A stretch of DNA of 64,000 bases from Paracoccaceae bacterium (lineage in GTDB: Bacteria; Pseudomonadota; Alphaproteobacteria; Rhodobacterales; Rhodobacteraceae), in NCBI GenBank assembly GCA_024742405.1, contig JANSYP010000001.1, positions 1,116,001 through 1,180,000 of the forward strand, read 5' to 3'. The stretch's first letter is position 1; every line of letters begins with the position of its first letter. The notes beneath the pieces are model-generated. The model saw only the letters and a list, made by a program, of their open reading frames with translations. It had not been told where the DNA came from and did not search any database. The position numbers and the translations under genes are program-made. Positions 45,383 to 55,747 of the stretch are shown here, piece by piece.

Positions 45383-47944
45383 CTAGGAGCCCAGAATGCG
45401 GCGCACCATCTCTGTGCTGTCCCGGGACAGGCCAGGCAGATCACGCAGACGTTCGAGCGCCGCGCGCATCTTGGTCTGCCGGTCGGCATCATAGCGCCGC
45501 CAGGTCTCGAATATCGTGGTCATCCGGGCCGTGGTCTGGGGGTTGACCGGGTCTAGCCGGATCAGCCAGTCGGCGACGAAATCGTAGCCTGCGCCGGTGG
45601 GATCGTGAAAGCCCGCCCGGTTCACTGCCAGCCCGCCGACCAGCGCGCGGAACCGGTTGGGGTTTTTCCAGTCGAAGTCCGGCCGCTCCGCCAGCGCCTG
45701 TGCGGTGGCCACCGCCGTAGCGGGCGGGGCAAGCGAGGCTTGCAAGCCGAACCATTTGTCCATCACCAGCCGGTCGTCGCGCCAGCGGGTCTCGAACGCG
45801 GCAAGCGGCGCGTCGCCCGATCCTTGCTGGACCAGGGCCGACAGCGCAACGATGGACTGGGTCATGTTGTCGGCAAGCTCGAACTGTCCCATGGCCAATG
45901 CGCCGCCATCGGTCCGGGTGATCAGACCTAGCATCGCCGCCTGCAGCGCGCGTTTGCCGGCCGCCTCGGCGTCCGGGCTGTAGGGAGCCGGCACATCCAT
46001 CTCGCCATAGAGCGTTGCCGCCGCCGTTCCCAACTGTCTTGCCACGGCCTGCGTCATCGCCTCGCGCGCGGCGTAGATCGCCAGCGGATCAGGTGGCGTG
46101 CCGCGGTCCGCGATGGCCTGGGCGAGGTCGTCCTCGTCCGGCAGACGCAGACAGAGCGCGCGGAAGGCCGGATCGAGCGACGCGTCCGTGGCGAGCCCGG
46201 CGATCCCGTCCAGATAGTCCGGATCCGGCGCCGCCCCCTGCAGCACCATCGCGACCAGCGCGTCGCGGGCCATGTCGCGGGCGGCCTCCCAGCGGTTGAA
46301 CGGATCGGTGTCGTTGGCCAGCAGAAAGGCCCGATCTTCGGCCGAGATTGCACGCTCCAGGATCACTGGGGCCGAAAAGCCGCGCAGGATCGACGCCACG
46401 GGTCGGGCGGAGAGGCCCGAGAAATCAAAGCTTTGCTCGTCCTCGGTCAGCTCCAGCACCGTCGTCGCCACGGTTTCCGAGCCGTCCGGGGCCAGGAGCC
46501 CGACCGCGACCGGGATCACCTGGGGCAGTTTCTCGTCCTGCCCGGCCGTGGGTGGCGTGTGCTGGCGCAGGGTCAGCGTATAGGTGTTGCCCTGCCAAGC
46601 TTCCGAAACGGTCACCCGCGGTGTGCCGGCCTGGGCGTACCAGCGTTTGAACTGGCTCAGGTCTCGGCCGGTTGCGTCCTCGAACACCGCCAGCCAGTCC
46701 TCGATGGTGCAGGCCTGCCCGTCATGGCGGTCGAAATAAAGGCTCAGCGCCTTGTCGTAGCCCTGCGGACCCACCAGCCGGCGCAGCATGCCGATCACCT
46801 CGGCACCCTTTTCATAGACGGTCGCGGTGTAGAAGTTGTTGATCTCGACAAAGCTCTCGGGCCGCACGGGATGGGCGAGGGGGCCGTTATCTTCGCGAAA
46901 CTGCCGACCGCGGAGCGCGATCACGTCGCGGATGCGCTGCACTGGCGCGGATCGTTCGTCGGCGCTGAACTGCTGGTCGCGAAAGACCGTCAGCCCTTCC
47001 TTGAGGCAGAGCTGGAACCAATCGCGGCAGGTGATCCGGTTGCCGGTCCAGTTGTGGAAATACTCATGCGCGATAATGCTCTCGATCCGTTCGTAATTCG
47101 CATCGGTCGCGGTCTCGGGGCTGGCAAGCACGGCGGCGGAGTTGAAGATGTTGAGCCCCTTGTTCTCCATCGCACCCATGTTGAAATCGTCCACCGCGAC
47201 GATGTTGAAGACATCGAGATCGTACTCGCGCCCATAGACCCGCTCGTCCCAGACCATGGAGCGTTTGAGCGCATCCATCCCGAAGGCGCACTTGCCCTCG
47301 TCGCCGGGCCGCACCCAGAGCGCGAGGTCTACTGCGCGCCCCGACCGGGTGGTAAAGCTGTCGCGATGGGCCACGAGATCGCCCGCGACCAGCGCAAAGA
47401 GGTAGGCGGGTTTCGGCCAAGGATCGACCCATTCGGCCCATCCGTCGCCGGTCGCCGCTGGGTTGCCGTTGGAGAGCAGCACCGGCGCATCGCCTTCGAT
47501 CCGCACGGTGAAGGGCGCCATCACGTCCGGACGGTCCGGATACCAAGTGATCTTGCGAAACCCCTCCGCCTCGCACTGGGTGCAATACATGCCGTTCGAC
47601 ATATAGAGACCTTCCAGTGCGGTGTTGGCGGCCGGGTCGATCTCCACCTCGGCCTCCCAGATGAAGGGCCCGTCGGGCACGGCGCAGGTCAGACCTGCAT
47701 CGGTGATTTCCGGTGTCACGGGCGCGCCATTGATGGCGAAGGACACCGGTGTGAGTTTCTCGCCATGCAGTTCGAACGTGCCGGGCGCGTCGGGGTTGGG
47801 GCGGAACGCGATACGGCTCAACACGCGCGTGGCGTTGGGCGCGAGCCGGAACGTCAGATGCACGCTCTCCACAAGATAGGCCGGCGGCCGGTAGTCCTTG
47901 AGATAGACGGTCTGGGCCGGGCTGGCGGGCGTCGCGTCGCGCAT
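45383..47944 (-). CDS. pepN: Aminopeptidase N (M1 family)
   Basis: An 853-residue zinc aminopeptidase. GAMEN (MGAMENKGLNIFNS) binds the substrate N-terminus and HEYFHNWTGNRITCRDWFQL with KEGLT supplies the HExxH-x18-E zinc site. N-terminal beta domain and C-terminal helical domain are full length. Start taken at ATG 47944 (MRDATPASPAQTVYL) because family members begin near there; ATG 47965 is also in frame. Cytoplasmic, trims peptides. Alone on this strand. Confidence 0.95.
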   Translation of the reverse strand: MRDATPASPAQTVYLKDYRPPAYLVESVHLTFRLAPNATRVLSRIAFRPNPDAPGTFELHGEKLTPVSFAINGAPVTPEITDAGLTCAVPDGPFIWEAEVEIDPAANTALEGLYMSNGMYCTQCEAEGFRKITWYPDRPDVMAPFTVRIEGDAPVLLSNGNPAATGDGWAEWVDPWPKPAYLFALVAGDLVAHRDSFTTRSGRAVDLALWVRPGDEGKCAFGMDALKRSMVWDERVYGREYDLDVFNIVAVDDFNMGAMENKGLNIFNSAAVLASPETATDANYERIESIIAHEYFHNWTGNRITCRDWFQLCLKEGLTVFRDQQFSADERSAPVQRIRDVIALRGRQFREDNGPLAHPVRPESFVEINNFYTATVYEKGAEVIGMLRRLVGPQGYDKALSLYFDRHDGQACTIEDWLAVFEDATGRDLSQFKRWYAQAGTPRVTVSEAWQGNTYTLTLRQHTPPTAGQDEKLPQVIPVAVGLLAPDGSETVATTVLELTEDEQSFDFSGLSARPVASILRGFSAPVILERAISAEDRAFLLANDTDPFNRWEAARDMARDALVAMVLQGAAPDPDYLDGIAGLATDASLDPAFRALCLRLPDEDDLAQAIADRGTPPDPLAIYAAREAMTQAVARQLGTAAATLYGEMDVPAPYSPDAEAAGKRALQAAMLGLITRTDGGALAMGQFELADNMTQSIVALSALVQQGSGDAPLAAFETRWRDDRLVMDKWFGLQASLAPPATAVATAQALAERPDFDWKNPNRFRALVGGLAVNRAGFHDPTGAGYDFVADWLIRLDPVNPQTTARMTTIFETWRRYDADRQTKMRAALERLRDLPGLSRDSTEMVRRILGS

Positions 47945-48079
47945 GGGGCGGTCTCCGGGAACCATGGAAGGGGGCAGGGCGTTTGCTCATCAATCACCCG
48001 GGTCCGCGCGCGCGGCAACCCGAAAAGAAACTGTGCAGATCCGCCCGCTCTAACGGAACCTTACGGAAAGGAAGTGACC

Positions 48080-48277
48080 ATGTCCGCCCCGAACACCGAT
48101 CCTGAGCGCCAAGTCAAACGCCATAGGGGGCCGCTCTTCGGGATGGCATTTGCCGGTCTTGCGGCGCTTCTGGCCTTTGCTTTGCTGATCTTGTGGCTCT
48201 CGTCCGAGCCCGAGGAGGAAACCCTGGAAGATCCGCAGATCCTCAGCGCCCCCGGGGCGACGCTCCCCGAGGAGTAG
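48080..48277 (+). CDS. Small single-pass membrane protein
   Basis: Sixty-five residues from ATG 48080 with GGAAAGGAAG upstream. A polar N-terminus (SAPNTDPERQVKRHRGP), one transmembrane helix (FAGLAALLAFALLILWLSS) and an acidic tail. Unknown function. Divergent from pepN and 38 bases before the photolyase, so it may share its transcript. Confidence 0.65.
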   Translation: MSAPNTDPERQVKRHRGPLFGMAFAGLAALLAFALLILWLSSEPEEETLEDPQILSAPGATLPEE

Positions 48278-48315
48278 GGGCTTTACTGGCGGCGGACCCG
48301 GTATAGGTCCGAGTG

Positions 48316-49839
48316 ATGGTCGTATGCACGCTGCTCTGGTTCAAACGCGATTTGCGCGGGAAGGATCACCCGGCGCTGGCCCATGCCGCATCGCTGGGCG
48401 CGCCGGTTTTGCCGGTCTATCTGGTCGAACCGGAGTCCTGGGCGCAGCCGGACATGTCCGCCCGTCAATGGGCCTTCACGGCCGAGTGCCTCCAGCATCT
48501 GCGCGGCTCCGGCGTGCCGCTCACCCTGCGCGTGGGGGATGCGGTGACGCTGCTCGAGGCACTGCGCGAGAGCCACGGGATCGACACGCTCGTCAGTCAT
48601 GAGGAAACCGGCAACGGCTGGAGCTTTGCTCGCGACCGCCGGGTCGCCGCCTGGGCCCGAGAGCGCGGCGTGACCTGGCACGAACTTCCGCAATCGGGCG
48701 TTGTCCGGAAACTTAAGACCCGCGACGGCTGGGCTGCGCGGCGCGAGCGTTGGATCCGCAGTCCGATGGTCGATGCGGCGGGCATCACCTGGGCCGGCCC
48801 GGGCGACGGAACGCTCCCTAGCGCTGGCGATCTCGGCCTGTCCCCGGACCCCTGTCCCGGCCGCCAGCGGGGCGGGCGCCCCGAGGCGCTGTCGCTGCTC
48901 GAAAGCTTTCTGACCGCGCGCGGCCGGACCTACCGCAGCGCGATGTCGAGCCCGCTGGAGGGCGAAAGCGCCTGCTCGCGCCTCTCGCCGCATCTCGCGC
49001 TCGGAATCCTCTCGGGGCGCGAGGCGGCACAAGCAACCGCGATCCGTCAGGCCGCGGTCAAGGGAAGCCGCGACGGCTGGCCCGGTTCCCTGCGGTCCTT
49101 CACCTCACGGCTCGCCTGGCGCGACCATTTCATGCAGAAGCTCGAGGACGCTCCGTCGATCGAGCACCGCTGCCTGCACCCGGCGTACGAAGGTCTCCGG
49201 CCGCGCACACCTGACGCCACCCGGCTGGCCGCCTGGTCCGCGGGCGAGACCGGGCTGCCCTTCACCGACGCCTGTATGCGCTATCTCGCCCATACCGGCT
49301 GGCTGAATTTCCGCATGCGTTCGATGCTGATGGCGGTCGCCTCCTACCATCTCTGGCTCGACTGGCGCGAGACGGGACTGCACCTGGCACGCCAGTTCAC
49401 CGACTACGAGCCCGGCATCCATTGGTCCCAGACCCAGATGCAGTCGGGCACAACGGGCATGAACACCGTGCGCGTCTACAACCCGGTGAAACAGGGCCGG
49501 GATCAGGACCCCAAGGGTCTGTTTACGCGCCGCTGGGTGCCGGAACTGGCAGATGTGCCGGACGAGTTCCTGCAGGAGCCCTGGCGGTGGGAGGGCGCCT
49601 CCCGTCTGCTCGGCCGGCGCTATCCCGAGCCCATCGTCGATGTTGCTGCTGCTGCGAAAGAGGCTCGGGCCCGGGTCTGGGCCGTGCGCCGGGGCGAAAC
49701 CTACTGGCGCGAAGCGGACCGGATCGTGGCCAAGCATGCCAGCCGCAAGCGCGACCGCGGATTCCAGCGCGATCCTGATCCTCGGCGTCCCGACGCGCCT
49801 TCTGTGACACCTTCTGAGCAAATGAACTTCGATCTGTAA
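48316..49839 (+). CDS. Cryptochrome/photolyase-family FAD protein
   Basis: A 507-residue flavoprotein. The N-terminal alpha/beta domain ([20 protein letters not shown]) is followed by the FAD-binding helical domain: [41 protein letters not shown], and [20 protein letters not shown] with [14 protein letters not shown]. It would repair UV pyrimidine dimers with light or act as a light sensor; residues seen do not separate the two. ATG 48316 chosen over GTG 48313. Followed after four bases by a DUF2256 gene, a common pairing. Confidence 0.9.
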   Translation: MVVCTLLWFKRDLRGKDHPALAHAASLGAPVLPVYLVEPESWAQPDMSARQWAFTAECLQHLRGSGVPLTLRVGDAVTLLEALRESHGIDTLVSHEETGNGWSFARDRRVAAWARERGVTWHELPQSGVVRKLKTRDGWAARRERWIRSPMVDAAGITWAGPGDGTLPSAGDLGLSPDPCPGRQRGGRPEALSLLESFLTARGRTYRSAMSSPLEGESACSRLSPHLALGILSGREAAQATAIRQAAVKGSRDGWPGSLRSFTSRLAWRDHFMQKLEDAPSIEHRCLHPAYEGLRPRTPDATRLAAWSAGETGLPFTDACMRYLAHTGWLNFRMRSMLMAVASYHLWLDWRETGLHLARQFTDYEPGIHWSQTQMQSGTTGMNTVRVYNPVKQGRDQDPKGLFTRRWVPELADVPDEFLQEPWRWEGASRLLGRRYPEPIVDVAAAAKEARARVWAVRRGETYWREADRIVAKHASRKRDRGFQRDPDPRRPDAPSVTPSEQMNFDL

Positions 49840-49843
49840 GATA

Positions 49844-49990
49844 TTGCCTAGAAATGTGAAAAAATCCAACCTGCCGGTCAAGATCTGCGTTGCCTGCAGG
49901 CGTCCCTTCAGTTGGCGCAAGAAATGGGCGCGGGATTGGGACCAGGTGCGCTACTGCTCGGCCAGATGCCGGAGCGGTAAGGCTTCCTAA
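49844..49990 (+). CDS. DUF2256 small zinc-ribbon protein
   Basis: Forty-eight residues from TTG 49844: the N-terminus [12 protein letters not shown] fits relatives, whereas GTG 49856 would cut four residues. [20 protein letters not shown] and [10 protein letters not shown] carry four Cys for a zinc site. DUF2256 genes are usually found beside photolyase-like genes, as here, four bases after the stop. Function not established. Confidence 0.75.
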   Translation: MPRNVKKSNLPVKICVACRRPFSWRKKWARDWDQVRYCSARCRSGKAS

Positions 49991-50048
49991 CCAAAACCCG
50001 CCAAACCTTACTGCATGCGGTTGCATACGCGCCTCCGACAGCCTAACA

Positions 50049-50082
50049 CGCAACAAAATTGCGCTGCGGTGCAATAATTGCG
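50049..50082. promoter_or_regulatory. Array of CGCAA/TTGCG half-sites before malate synthase
   Basis: Four half-sites occur in 34 bases: CGCAA (50049), TTGCG (50059), TGCAA (50070) and ATTGCG (50077). The pairs form inverted repeats CGCAA-N5-TTGCG and GCAAT-A-ATTGC. Similar TTTGCAAA-type operators are known for RamB/ScfR-like regulators of acetate metabolism in related bacteria, so regulation by such a protein is inferred. Confidence 0.5.
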
Positions 50083-50107
50083 TAGGGACTAAGTGAAGGA
50101 GACAGCG

Positions 50108-52270
50108 GTGGCTGAGCGTATCATCCGCGCGGGACTGCAGGTCGATGCGACCCTTGCCCGTTTTATCGAGTCTGAGGCCCTGAGCGGTTTGCCGATTGCG
50201 GTGGACCGGTTCTGGGACGGGCTCGCGGGGCTGGTGACCGATCTGGGGCCGAAAAACGCCGCGCTTCTGGCAGAGCGGGAGCGGCTCCAGCAGGAGATCG
50301 ACGCCTGGTATATTGCGCAGCGTGGCCGGCCCGCGGACCTCGACGCTTATCGCGAGATGCTGACCCGCATCGGCTATCTGCAGCCGGAGGGGCCGGATTT
50401 CGAGATCGAGACCGAGAATGTCGATCCTGAGTTCGCGAGCATTGCCGGCCCGCAGCTTGTCGTGCCCATCACCAACGCCCGCTATGCTCTGAATGCGGCC
50501 AATGCCCGCTGGGGCAACCTCTATGACGCGCTCTACGGCACCGATGCACTTGGCGACACGCCTTCGGGGGCGGGCTACGATCCGGCCCGCGGCGCACGCG
50601 TGATCGCCTGGGCGAAGGGCTTTCTCGATAGCGCGCTGCCTTTGACCAAGGGGCGGTGGGACGATGTGCGCGCGCTGGACCTTGCAGACGATGGCCTGTC
50701 GATCACCGTCGGCAACGAGTCCAGCCTCGGCCTGGCTGACCCGGCCCAGTTCATCGGTCAAGCGGAACGGGGCGGCGAAACGCACCTTCTATTCGAAAAC
50801 AACGGGTTGAAGATCGATATTGTTCTTGATCCGTCCGACCGGATCGGCGCGGATGACGCAGCCGGCATCGCCGCAGTTCACCTGGAAGCTGCCGTTACAG
50901 CCATCATGGATTGCGAGGATTCCGTCGCCTGCGTCGACGGCGCGGACAAGACCCAAGCCTATCGCAATTGGCTCGGTCTCATGCGCGGCGACCTCACCGC
51001 AAGCGTGGTGAAGGGCGGCGAAACGCTGACCCGCCGGCTCGAGGACGATCTGCCGTTCATCGGGCGCGATGGGACGGAACAGGTGCTGAAGACCCGCGCA
51101 CTGATGCTCGTGCGCAATGTGGGTCCGCTGATGACCACTCCCGCCGTGCTCGACCGTGCTGGCACCGAGATCCCCGAGGAACTGCTCGACGCGCTGGTCA
51201 CCGTCACGCTCGCCATGCACGATCTGCAAAAGACCGATGGCGCGCGGAACTCGGACACCGGCTCCGTCTACGTGGTCAAGCCAAAGCTGCACGGCCCCGC
51301 CGAGGTCGCCCATGCGTCCGAGGTCTTCGCCAGGGTCGAGGATGTGCTGGGCCTGCCCCGCAACACCGTCAAGCTCGGCATTATGGATGAGGAGCGGCGC
51401 ACTTCCGTCAATCTCAAGGAGTGCATCCGGGCGGCCAAGGCGCGTGTGGCCTTCATCAATACCGGATTCCTCGATCGCACCGGTGACGAGATCCACACCG
51501 CCATGGAAGCCGGCGCCATGCTGCGCAAGGGCGAAATGAAATCGACCCCCTGGATCAGCAGCTATGAGGACCGCAATGTCGAGATCGGGCTGGCCTGCGG
51601 GCTAAGCGGCCGGGCCCAGATCGGCAAGGGCATGTGGGCGATGCCCGACCGCATGGCGGACATGCTGGAGGTCAAGATCGGGCATCCCCAGGCTGGCGCG
51701 AACTGCGCCTGGGTGCCGAGCCCCACGGCCGCGGTGCTCCATGCCACGCACTACCACCGGGTCGATGTCTTCGCCCGGCAGGCCGAGATCGCGGCGGCGC
51801 CGCCGCGCGGTACGCTCGACGACCTGCTGACCGTGCCGGTGTCCCAGGGCGCGAACCTGTCGGAGCAGGATGTGCATGACGAGATCGAGAACAACGCCCA
51901 GGGTATCCTGGGCTATGTCGTGCGCTGGATCGACCAGGGGGTGGGCTGCTCCAAGGTGCCCGACATCCACGATATCGGCCTGATGGAGGACCGCGCGACC
52001 TGCCGCATCAGCTCCCAGGCGCTGGCCAACTGGCTCCACCACGGCGTAGTCTCGCGGGCGCAGGTGATGGATGCGATGAAACGCATGGCGGTTAAGGTCG
52101 ATGCGCAGAATGCGGGCGACCCGGCCTATCGTCCGATGGCGCCCGGCTTTGATGGCGTCGCCTTCCAGGCCGCCTGCGATCTGGTGTTCCGGGGGCGGGT
52201 GCTGCCGTCGGGCTATACCGAGCCGGTCCTGCACAAGCGGCGGCTGGAACTGAAATCCGAGGAGGCGTGA
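50108..52270 (+). CDS. glcB: Malate synthase G
   Basis: A 720-residue enzyme that condenses glyoxylate and acetyl-CoA to malate in the glyoxylate shunt. Typical isoform G stretches: [56 protein letters not shown] and [19 protein letters not shown]. Length is right for the monomeric G form. Start at GTG 50108 with AAGGAG six bases upstream; GTG 50093 lies before the ribosome binding site. Followed after one base by the GlcG-like gene. Confidence 0.95.
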   Translation: MAERIIRAGLQVDATLARFIESEALSGLPIAVDRFWDGLAGLVTDLGPKNAALLAERERLQQEIDAWYIAQRGRPADLDAYREMLTRIGYLQPEGPDFEIETENVDPEFASIAGPQLVVPITNARYALNAANARWGNLYDALYGTDALGDTPSGAGYDPARGARVIAWAKGFLDSALPLTKGRWDDVRALDLADDGLSITVGNESSLGLADPAQFIGQAERGGETHLLFENNGLKIDIVLDPSDRIGADDAAGIAAVHLEAAVTAIMDCEDSVACVDGADKTQAYRNWLGLMRGDLTASVVKGGETLTRRLEDDLPFIGRDGTEQVLKTRALMLVRNVGPLMTTPAVLDRAGTEIPEELLDALVTVTLAMHDLQKTDGARNSDTGSVYVVKPKLHGPAEVAHASEVFARVEDVLGLPRNTVKLGIMDEERRTSVNLKECIRAAKARVAFINTGFLDRTGDEIHTAMEAGAMLRKGEMKSTPWISSYEDRNVEIGLACGLSGRAQIGKGMWAMPDRMADMLEVKIGHPQAGANCAWVPSPTAAVLHATHYHRVDVFARQAEIAAAPPRGTLDDLLTVPVSQGANLSEQDVHDEIENNAQGILGYVVRWIDQGVGCSKVPDIHDIGLMEDRATCRISSQALANWLHHGVVSRAQVMDAMKRMAVKVDAQNAGDPAYRPMAPGFDGVAFQAACDLVFRGRVLPSGYTEPVLHKRRLELKSEEA

Positions 52271-52271
52271 G

Positions 52272-52703
52272 ATGACTGACCTGACACTGGACACCGCTCG
52301 CACGATCATCGCAGCGACGCGCGCCAAAGGGGTCGAGATGGGGCTCAAGCCGCTCTCGGTCGTGGTGCTCGATGCCGGCGGCCACGTGTTGGCCTTCGAG
52401 CGCGAGGATGGCTCCAGCCCGGGACGCTTCGGGATCGCCCAGGGCAAGGCCTACGGCGCTGTCATGCTTGGACTTCCGGGCTCCGCGATCCACGCCCGCG
52501 CCGAGCAGCAGCCCTATTTCATCGGCGCGCTGAACGGTGTCTTCGGCGGCCAGCTCGTCCCGGTGCCTGGCGGTGTTCTGATCCGCGACGGCGCGGGCGG
52601 GGCGATCCTTGGCGCTGTTGGGGTGACCGGCGACGTGTCCGACAATGACGCGGCTGCCGCTTTGGCGGGCATTGCCGCTGCTGGACTGACCGGCGAGGCG
52701 TGA
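52272..52703 (+). CDS. GlcG/HbpS-family protein
   Basis: A 143-residue protein of the heme-degrading-domain/GlcG family: PLSVVVLDAGGHVLAFERED, KAYGAVML, LVPVPGGVLIRDG and GAVGVTGDVSDNDAAAA. Its place directly behind malate synthase G matches the glc locus of other bacteria, where glcG is of uncertain function. Cytoplasmic, no signal peptide. Co-transcription with glcB is very likely. Confidence 0.85.
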   Translation: MTDLTLDTARTIIAATRAKGVEMGLKPLSVVVLDAGGHVLAFEREDGSSPGRFGIAQGKAYGAVMLGLPGSAIHARAEQQPYFIGALNGVFGGQLVPVPGGVLIRDGAGGAILGAVGVTGDVSDNDAAAALAGIAAAGLTGEA

Positions 52704-52797
52704 TGCGCCAGAGCACAGGGGGCTGTGCGCGGGTGATGCCTCGACGGGGGCCGCAATCGGGTCTATCTCGGTAGAATACACAACCTCAGGAGGTGTC

Positions 52798-53574
52798 ATG
52801 GCGCGCCCTGTCGTCGGCATCATCGGCAACAGATATCTGCTCAATGACGAGTATCCTGCCCATGCCGGCGGGACGATGAATTGCGAGGCGGTGGCCGAGG
52901 TTTCGGGCGCTATGCCTTTGTTAATCCCGGCAGATCCTCGCTACTTCACAGTGGCGGAGCTGATGGAGACCTGCGCGGGTTTCGTGTTTCCCGGGGGGCG
53001 GCCGAACGTGCATCCGGAGGAATATGGCGAGGCGGAGACCGAGGCCCATGGTCAGTTCGACCGCAATCGCGATGCGATCACACTGCCGCTGATCCGGGAA
53101 TGCGTCGCGACAGGACAGCCTATTCTGGGAATTTGCCTTGGGTTTCAGGAGGTTAATGTCGCGATGGGCGGGTCGCTGTATCCTGAGATCCGCGAGTTGC
53201 CCGGACGCGAAAACCACCGCATGCCGCCCGATGGGACGCTGGAGGAAAAATTCGAGATTCGTCAAAGGGTTAGCTTCACTGACGGGGGTGTTTTTCACCG
53301 TCTGATGGGCGCGTCGAAGGTGATGACGAACACGCTGCACGGGCAGGGGATCCGCACGGCGGGACAGCGCATCGTGGTGGATGGCTGGGCCGATGACGGC
53401 ACGCCAGAGGCGCTCTATGTCGACGGCGCGCCCGGATTTACCCTTTCGGTTCAATGGCATCCGGAGTGGCAGGCGGCCACCGACCCGGTCAGCCGGCCGC
53501 TGTTCGAGGCGTTCGGCGAGGCTGTCCGCGCCTGGGCCGCAGGCGACCGCCCGGCCGCGCTCCGCACCGCCTGA
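52798..53574 (+). CDS. Class I amidotransferase, gamma-glutamyl-GABA hydrolase type (C26)
   Basis: A 258-residue glutamine-amidotransferase-like hydrolase. ILGICLGFQEVNVAMGG holds the nucleophile Cys, LHGQGI the oxyanion part, and VQWHPEW the His-x-Glu pair. PuuD-like enzymes hydrolyse gamma-glutamyl bonds in polyamine degradation; the exact substrate here is not known. AGGAGGTGTC immediately precedes the ATG. Confidence 0.87.
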   Translation: MARPVVGIIGNRYLLNDEYPAHAGGTMNCEAVAEVSGAMPLLIPADPRYFTVAELMETCAGFVFPGGRPNVHPEEYGEAETEAHGQFDRNRDAITLPLIRECVATGQPILGICLGFQEVNVAMGGSLYPEIRELPGRENHRMPPDGTLEEKFEIRQRVSFTDGGVFHRLMGASKVMTNTLHGQGIRTAGQRIVVDGWADDGTPEALYVDGAPGFTLSVQWHPEWQAATDPVSRPLFEAFGEAVRAWAAGDRPAALRTA

Positions 53575-53658
53575 TTATTGGGCATCAAGGGTTCGGTAAC
53601 GTTTGTACGAAACGTCCAAACTGTCTTCGTGTACAGCTATGTTCGTGGTTTGGTCCGG

Positions 53659-55269
53659 TCAGTCGGGGTCTTTTGACTGCTTTTCGAGTGTTGCCTGAAA
53701 CGCGCGCCAGGCGATGTGAAAGGGTGAGTTGTCCTCGTCCCAGTATTGGTGCTCAAGATCCTCGGTCGACCAGTGGGCGAGCGGCGGTGTCCCGGTAGCA
53801 AGGCCGTCGGGCAGAGTGACGGTGGCATCGCCGAAGGCCCCTGCCAGAATGTCGGGATCGAGAGCGAGCATCGACAGGTCCACAACCTTCAGACCGGCAC
53901 CTCGAAGAGTAGCTGGTCTGAAGGTTGTGGCTTCGTCGAACTGCGCCCCCCAGAGGTCCGCCCTCTGCATCTGCGCCTCCGAGAGGTCCGCCCCCTGCAT
54001 TTCCGCCCACGCGAGTTCCGCGCGCTCCAATTGCGCCTTCTTGAGGTCCGCCCTCTGCATCTGCGCCCCCACAAGTCCAATTGCTTGCATCTGTGCTCTG
54101 TGCAGCTTCGCCCCCATCAAACGCGCCTTAGCAAGGTTCGCGCCCTCCATCCTGGAGCGAGTAAGGTCGGCATGGCACAGGTTCATGGGGCGCGCGTTTT
54201 CGTGCGCTAGGTAGCTCGCTTGCAGGTTGGTGTCGCGCAAGTCGAGACGTGCGCCATGCCAAAGCTCGCCGGCGTTTTGCAGATCGTGATGATTGACGTC
54301 TTTGGGCTGATGCCCTTCGCAGGCGCGCTGATCGCAAGTACGTCGACCGAGGACGCGCAGAGCGGTCTGGATGTCGGTGCGCGGCGGGCTCAATTGCTCG
54401 ATCCACTCGTCGAGGTTAGGCGTGCCTTCGCCTTCTTGCCAGGTACGATCTTTCGCGCCACTCGCGGGCGCGTTTTCGCGGATGTAGGCGCAGAGGATTT
54501 CCATGATGCGGACATGGTCTCCGGCGCCCTCATGGTCGAGGATGCCATCGCTGGTGCGGGCGGTTGTACCTTTGGCGTCGTTTGCGCGCTGACGTGCGAG
54601 GCGTTCGAGGGCGAGGATGGCGCCGATGCGGACCTCGATATTAGGCTCCGTGAGCGCGACGTTTTTCCACTCTCCGTCGCTTTGGTAGATGGGTAGGCTG
54701 CTGTCCGCCTCATCCTGCGGAAGCTGAAAGTCCTCACCGTACCACGCGAAGCCTCGCTTCTTCTGGCCATCGTGCTCGTAGATCAGGTTCCGGCCAAGCT
54801 TGTTAACCTCTTTGTGTGCGGCGAGATTGGCGACCGCGTCGTTGATCTGCTGGGTGACGTATCCTTCTTCGGCGGTGCGGGTCTGGCGCTCATTCTGAAC
54901 GGTCCGGCGCAGGGTAAAGGGCAGGGCGATGATGGCGCCGAGGGCGGCGGTAATGGCTGTCAGGGTCAGCAAATACCATCGAAGGTCTGGCGCGGTCTCC
55001 GGTGTGATGCCGGGCAGTTTCGCGAGGCCGGTGAGGATGACGAAGAACATCCCGGCCAGCAGGGTCAGCAGTAGCGCGGACCAGGCCAGGAAGGCGACGG
55101 CTTTGATCCAGCCGGGCAGGGCGATGGGGGCGAGGGCTGTCCGGATTCCATCGAAGGGTTTCGAGGATGCGAGCGCGCGCAGCCACTTCGGCGCATGTTC
55201 GACCAGAAAGAACAAGGCCAGTCCGGCAAGGGAGAGGGTGGCGACAATAACGAGGGGATCGCGCGTCAT
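53659..55269 (-). CDS. Membrane-anchored pentapeptide-repeat protein
   Basis: A 536-residue protein. Three hydrophobic helices in the first 120 residues (VIVATLSLAGLALFFLV, AFLAWSALLLTLLAGMFFVI, LLTLTAITAALGAIIALPF) anchor it; a soluble helical region follows (to about 330); and residues about 350-450 are A(D/N/K)LxxA-type pentapeptides (HADLTRSRMEGANLAKARLM, MQRADLKKAQLERAEL), which fold as a right-handed beta-helix. The last 70 residues are non-repeat. Role unknown; similar proteins appear in Rhodobacterales. It contains a perfect 16-bp inverted repeat near codons 447-463. Confidence 0.82.
   Translation of the reverse strand: MTRDPLVIVATLSLAGLALFFLVEHAPKWLRALASSKPFDGIRTALAPIALPGWIKAVAFLAWSALLLTLLAGMFFVILTGLAKLPGITPETAPDLRWYLLTLTAITAALGAIIALPFTLRRTVQNERQTRTAEEGYVTQQINDAVANLAAHKEVNKLGRNLIYEHDGQKKRGFAWYGEDFQLPQDEADSSLPIYQSDGEWKNVALTEPNIEVRIGAILALERLARQRANDAKGTTARTSDGILDHEGAGDHVRIMEILCAYIRENAPASGAKDRTWQEGEGTPNLDEWIEQLSPPRTDIQTALRVLGRRTCDQRACEGHQPKDVNHHDLQNAGELWHGARLDLRDTNLQASYLAHENARPMNLCHADLTRSRMEGANLAKARLMGAKLHRAQMQAIGLVGAQMQRADLKKAQLERAELAWAEMQGADLSEAQMQRADLWGAQFDEATTFRPATLRGAGLKVVDLSMLALDPDILAGAFGDATVTLPDGLATGTPPLAHWSTEDLEHQYWDEDNSPFHIAWRAFQATLEKQSKDPD
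53880..53930. repeat. Perfect 16-bp inverted repeat inside a coding region
   Basis: CCACAACCTTCAGACC at 53880-53895 and its exact complement at 53915-53930, loop 19 nt. It lies in the pentapeptide-repeat gene just at the end of the repeats. Confidence 0.85.
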
Positions 55270-55609
55270 CGGGAAATCCGTTTAACCTGTTGGGAAGGCT
55301 AGCGGAGAGAGGGCCTGTCGGGAAGCCCGGCCGCGGATGTCGCGATGGGGGGCGCGACCGCGCGCTCGCTACCGGATCGGCAGGGTCCGGGCGGTCCCGG
55401 TGGACCGGCGACGCGTCTTGCAGCGACTTGGGCCGGGGGCGGCGATGCGCGGGCTCCGGCGTCGGGCACTGCATAGATGTCGGCTTAAAGAAGAGGGGAT
55501 GACGCTGCGCGCACGCCTTTTGTGCATCACCCGGATGCGCGCATTTCACGGCGGCGCCACTTCAAGATCGTGGCGCAAGGCCTTGGGACCGTGTCGCTTT
55601 CAGCAGCGC

Positions 55610-55747
55610 TCAGTCGCGCGGGTCACGCTTGATGCGCTCCTGCTGCAGCGCGCGGAGGGTCTGCTTTTCGTCGTAGCGCAGCCAGAGGACGCCGGCGATC
55701 GCGGGGATGGCCAGAAGCACGGGGACGAGGAACTCATAGAGCGTCAT
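55610..55747 (-). CDS. Small single-pass membrane protein
   Basis: Forty-five residues from ATG 55747: MTLYEFLVPVLLAIPAIAGV then a charged tail (LRYDEKQTLRALQQERIKRD). The start overlaps the upstream gene by 14 bases, as in an operon. No recognised family. The stretch 55270-55609 before the pentapeptide gene has no gene I can support. Confidence 0.55.
   Translation of the reverse strand: MTLYEFLVPVLLAIPAIAGVLWLRYDEKQTLRALQQERIKRDPRD

Noticed and set aside
46433-48079. Long open frame on the plus strand opposite pepN
   Set aside because: It is the antisense of a clear aminopeptidase N and arises from GC-rich codon bias; only its last 65 codons (48080-48277) have their own ribosome binding site and membrane-protein character.
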